Assembly: GCF_020880975.1 (NCBI RefSeq)
Contig: NZ_JAJIWP010000002.1
Location: 248,001 to 312,000, forward strand
Source: Mucilaginibacter sp. UR6-1
Lineage (GTDB): Bacteria > Bacteroidota > Bacteroidia > Sphingobacteriales > Sphingobacteriaceae
DNA length: 64,000 bases
Reading direction: 5' to 3'
Shown here: piece after piece, positions 62,860-64,000 of the stretch
Numbering within the stretch: position 1 is the first letter of the stretch
Layout of the letters: every line of letters starts with the position of its first letter
The notes under the pieces: generated by a model
Database searches by the model: none
Seen by the model: the letters and a program-made list of their open reading frames with translations, nothing else
Told to the model about the DNA's origin: nothing
Translations under genes and position numbers: made by a program

Positions 62860-64000
62860 ATGAAAACAAACACAAAAAAAATCATCTGCGCACTGGTCGT
62901 TTTTTCACTTGCATGGCAAGCTTGTAAAAAGGATTCGCGTGCGCCGGAAGGTGACAATTCGCAACCTGAAAAGAAATCAACCTTAAAAACGGCAGCCACA
63001 ACCATTACCAAAGAAGCTGAACAGGGAACACTAACCAATGGTGCATCTGTTGTTAGCAACTCAGCAAGTTCAGGCGGGGCTTATGTAAATTTACAAGGCG
63101 GCAATGTAAGTGTAACTGTAAATGTACCCAGTAGCGGTAATTATGATGTATATATACGTGTAGCGGCTCCGTCAGGCGTTAAAACAAATAATTATTATAT
63201 CGATAACACAACCGGTAGCTTTACGGTTCAGCAAAGCGCCAATTATCAAGACTTTAAACTGGCAACTGCAAATCTTGCAGCCGGTAATCATACCATCCAA
63301 GTTCGAGCCAATTGGGGATGGATCAATGTTGACAATGTTCGGCTTGTTAGTGTTAGCGCAGCAACATATAATTTAAAAACAACCCTGGCCAACACGGCTT
63401 CATCCACAGCAACTCAGCAGCTTTTTGCCTATATGCGGCAACAGTTTCGTACAAGGGTTATCTCGGGGCAAACCGATGGTGCAGAATTTACATTCATAAA
63501 AAACCTTACCGGAAGAACACCTTTACTACGCGGGTATGACATGCAGCCCTATAGTCCGCGCTACCCGTATTCATGGGATAGTTCATGTGGTTGCCAATCG
63601 TTTGGTGCCAACCTAAGTGCAACAAATACTAATGATGCCATTGCCTGGTATAATAACAACGCCAAAAAACCAATAATACAATTTCAATGGCACTGGCATT
63701 CGCCTATGGGTGGCTCACCCGGCACAAATACTTTTTACACCAGCGATACTAACTTTGATGTTACAAGAGCAGTAACCCAGGGTACAGCGGAATATACCGC
63801 AACAATAAGGGATATTGATGCCATAGCTGTACAATTAAAAAAATTACGTGATGCCGGTGTGCCGGTTTTATGGCGCCCATTGCATGAGGTTGGCGGCACG
63901 TGGTTTTGGTGGAGTGCAAAAGGCCCTGCTGCATTTAAATCGCTTTGGAACTTAATGTATGACCGTTTAACCAACTACCATCAGTTAAACAACCTGATTT
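62860..64000 (+). CDS. CBM35-like + GH26 beta-mannanase lipoprotein (3' end outside window)
   Basis: From the ATG at 62860 at least 380 residues are encoded and no stop occurs before the window ends. The lipobox SLAWQAC is followed by a CBM35/CBM6-like module (about 45-165: EAEQGTLTNG, SSGGAYVNLQGGNVS, NYDVYIRVAAPSG, GNHTIQVRANWGWINVDNVRLV) and a GH26 barrel with WHWHSPMGG and acid/base Glu in WRPLHEVGGTWFWW. The nucleophile lies beyond the window. It is a paralogue of the GH26 at 46964 with an added binding module. Confidence 0.92.
   Translation, partial: MKTNTKKIICALVVFSLAWQACKKDSRAPEGDNSQPEKKSTLKTAATTITKEAEQGTLTNGASVVSNSASSGGAYVNLQGGNVSVTVNVPSSGNYDVYIRVAAPSGVKTNNYYIDNTTGSFTVQQSANYQDFKLATANLAAGNHTIQVRANWGWINVDNVRLVSVSAATYNLKTTLANTASSTATQQLFAYMRQQFRTRVISGQTDGAEFTFIKNLTGRTPLLRGYDMQPYSPRYPYSWDSSCGCQSFGANLSATNTNDAIAWYNNNAKKPIIQFQWHWHSPMGGSPGTNTFYTSDTNFDVTRAVTQGTAEYTATIRDIDAIAVQLKKLRDAGVPVLWRPLHEVGGTWFWWSAKGPAAFKSLWNLMYDRLTNYHQLNNLI

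Noticed and set aside
1..64000. CRISPR array or insertion sequence
   Set aside because: No regularly spaced repeats and no transposase gene or terminal-repeat pair were seen anywhere in the window.

Overview
The window comes from a Bacteroidota chromosome, most likely family Sphingobacteriaceae (Mucilaginibacter- or Pedobacter-like). The evidence is four SusC/SusD pairs or clusters, ECF sigma/FecR signalling, a hybrid two-component regulator, many lipoproteins, promoters of the TTG / TAnnTTTG type and no Shine-Dalgarno pattern. The genus is an inference from gene style, not from a search.

Layout. (1) 1-9252: a GH92 mannosidase behind twin LacI-type operators, convergent with a minus-strand SusCD operon (F5/8C lipoprotein, SusC, SusD, HExxH metallopeptidase lipoprotein). 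(2) 10041-14960: a small thioredoxin-fold-like protein, a TPR histidine kinase and a divergent sigma-54 response regulator. (3) 15191-24953: an accessory metabolic cluster with five alpha/beta hydrolases, a LysR regulator, an MFS exporter, an ABM monooxygenase-like protein, an NTF2-like protein, a PPOX-fold protein and a DUF983 protein. A TGATAA/TTATCA motif recurs in its promoter regions. (4) 24954-27300: an anomalous island (see below). (5) 27580-37872: an ECF sigma/anti-sigma-controlled polysaccharide utilization locus with a GH18 endoglycosidase and two DUF1735 glycan-binding lipoproteins, resembling N-glycan loci. (6) 38083-44425: an RND tripartite efflux operon. (7) 45529-64000: a galactomannan-type locus with GH27, GH26, a REC-AraC regulator, a receiver-less hybrid sensor, SusC, SusD, a surface glycan-binding protein, GH2 and a second GH26 cut by the window end.

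The most unusual part is the island at 24954-27300. A 497-residue reverse transcriptase with an intact YSDD site is preceded by a consensus Bacteroidota promoter and a ~288-nt leader. The two ends of the leader are complementary over 18 base pairs, and the 3' strand ends 5 nt before the RT start codon. This is the architecture of an RT plus structured ncRNA (retron or DRT/UG defence type), but the RT motifs do not match classical retrons, group II introns or DGRs. The module lies between a decayed N-terminal piece of a TROVE/Ro60 gene and a C-terminal piece of rtcB, with a 60-nt tRNA-like fold beside it. These look like leftovers of an rsr/Y-RNA/rtcB RNA-repair locus. The subtype and function of the RT system cannot be settled from sequence alone.

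The glycan loci work together in the usual Sus manner: surface lipoproteins bind and cut glycans, SusC/SusD import oligosaccharides, and periplasmic glycosidases and sensors finish degradation and induce expression.
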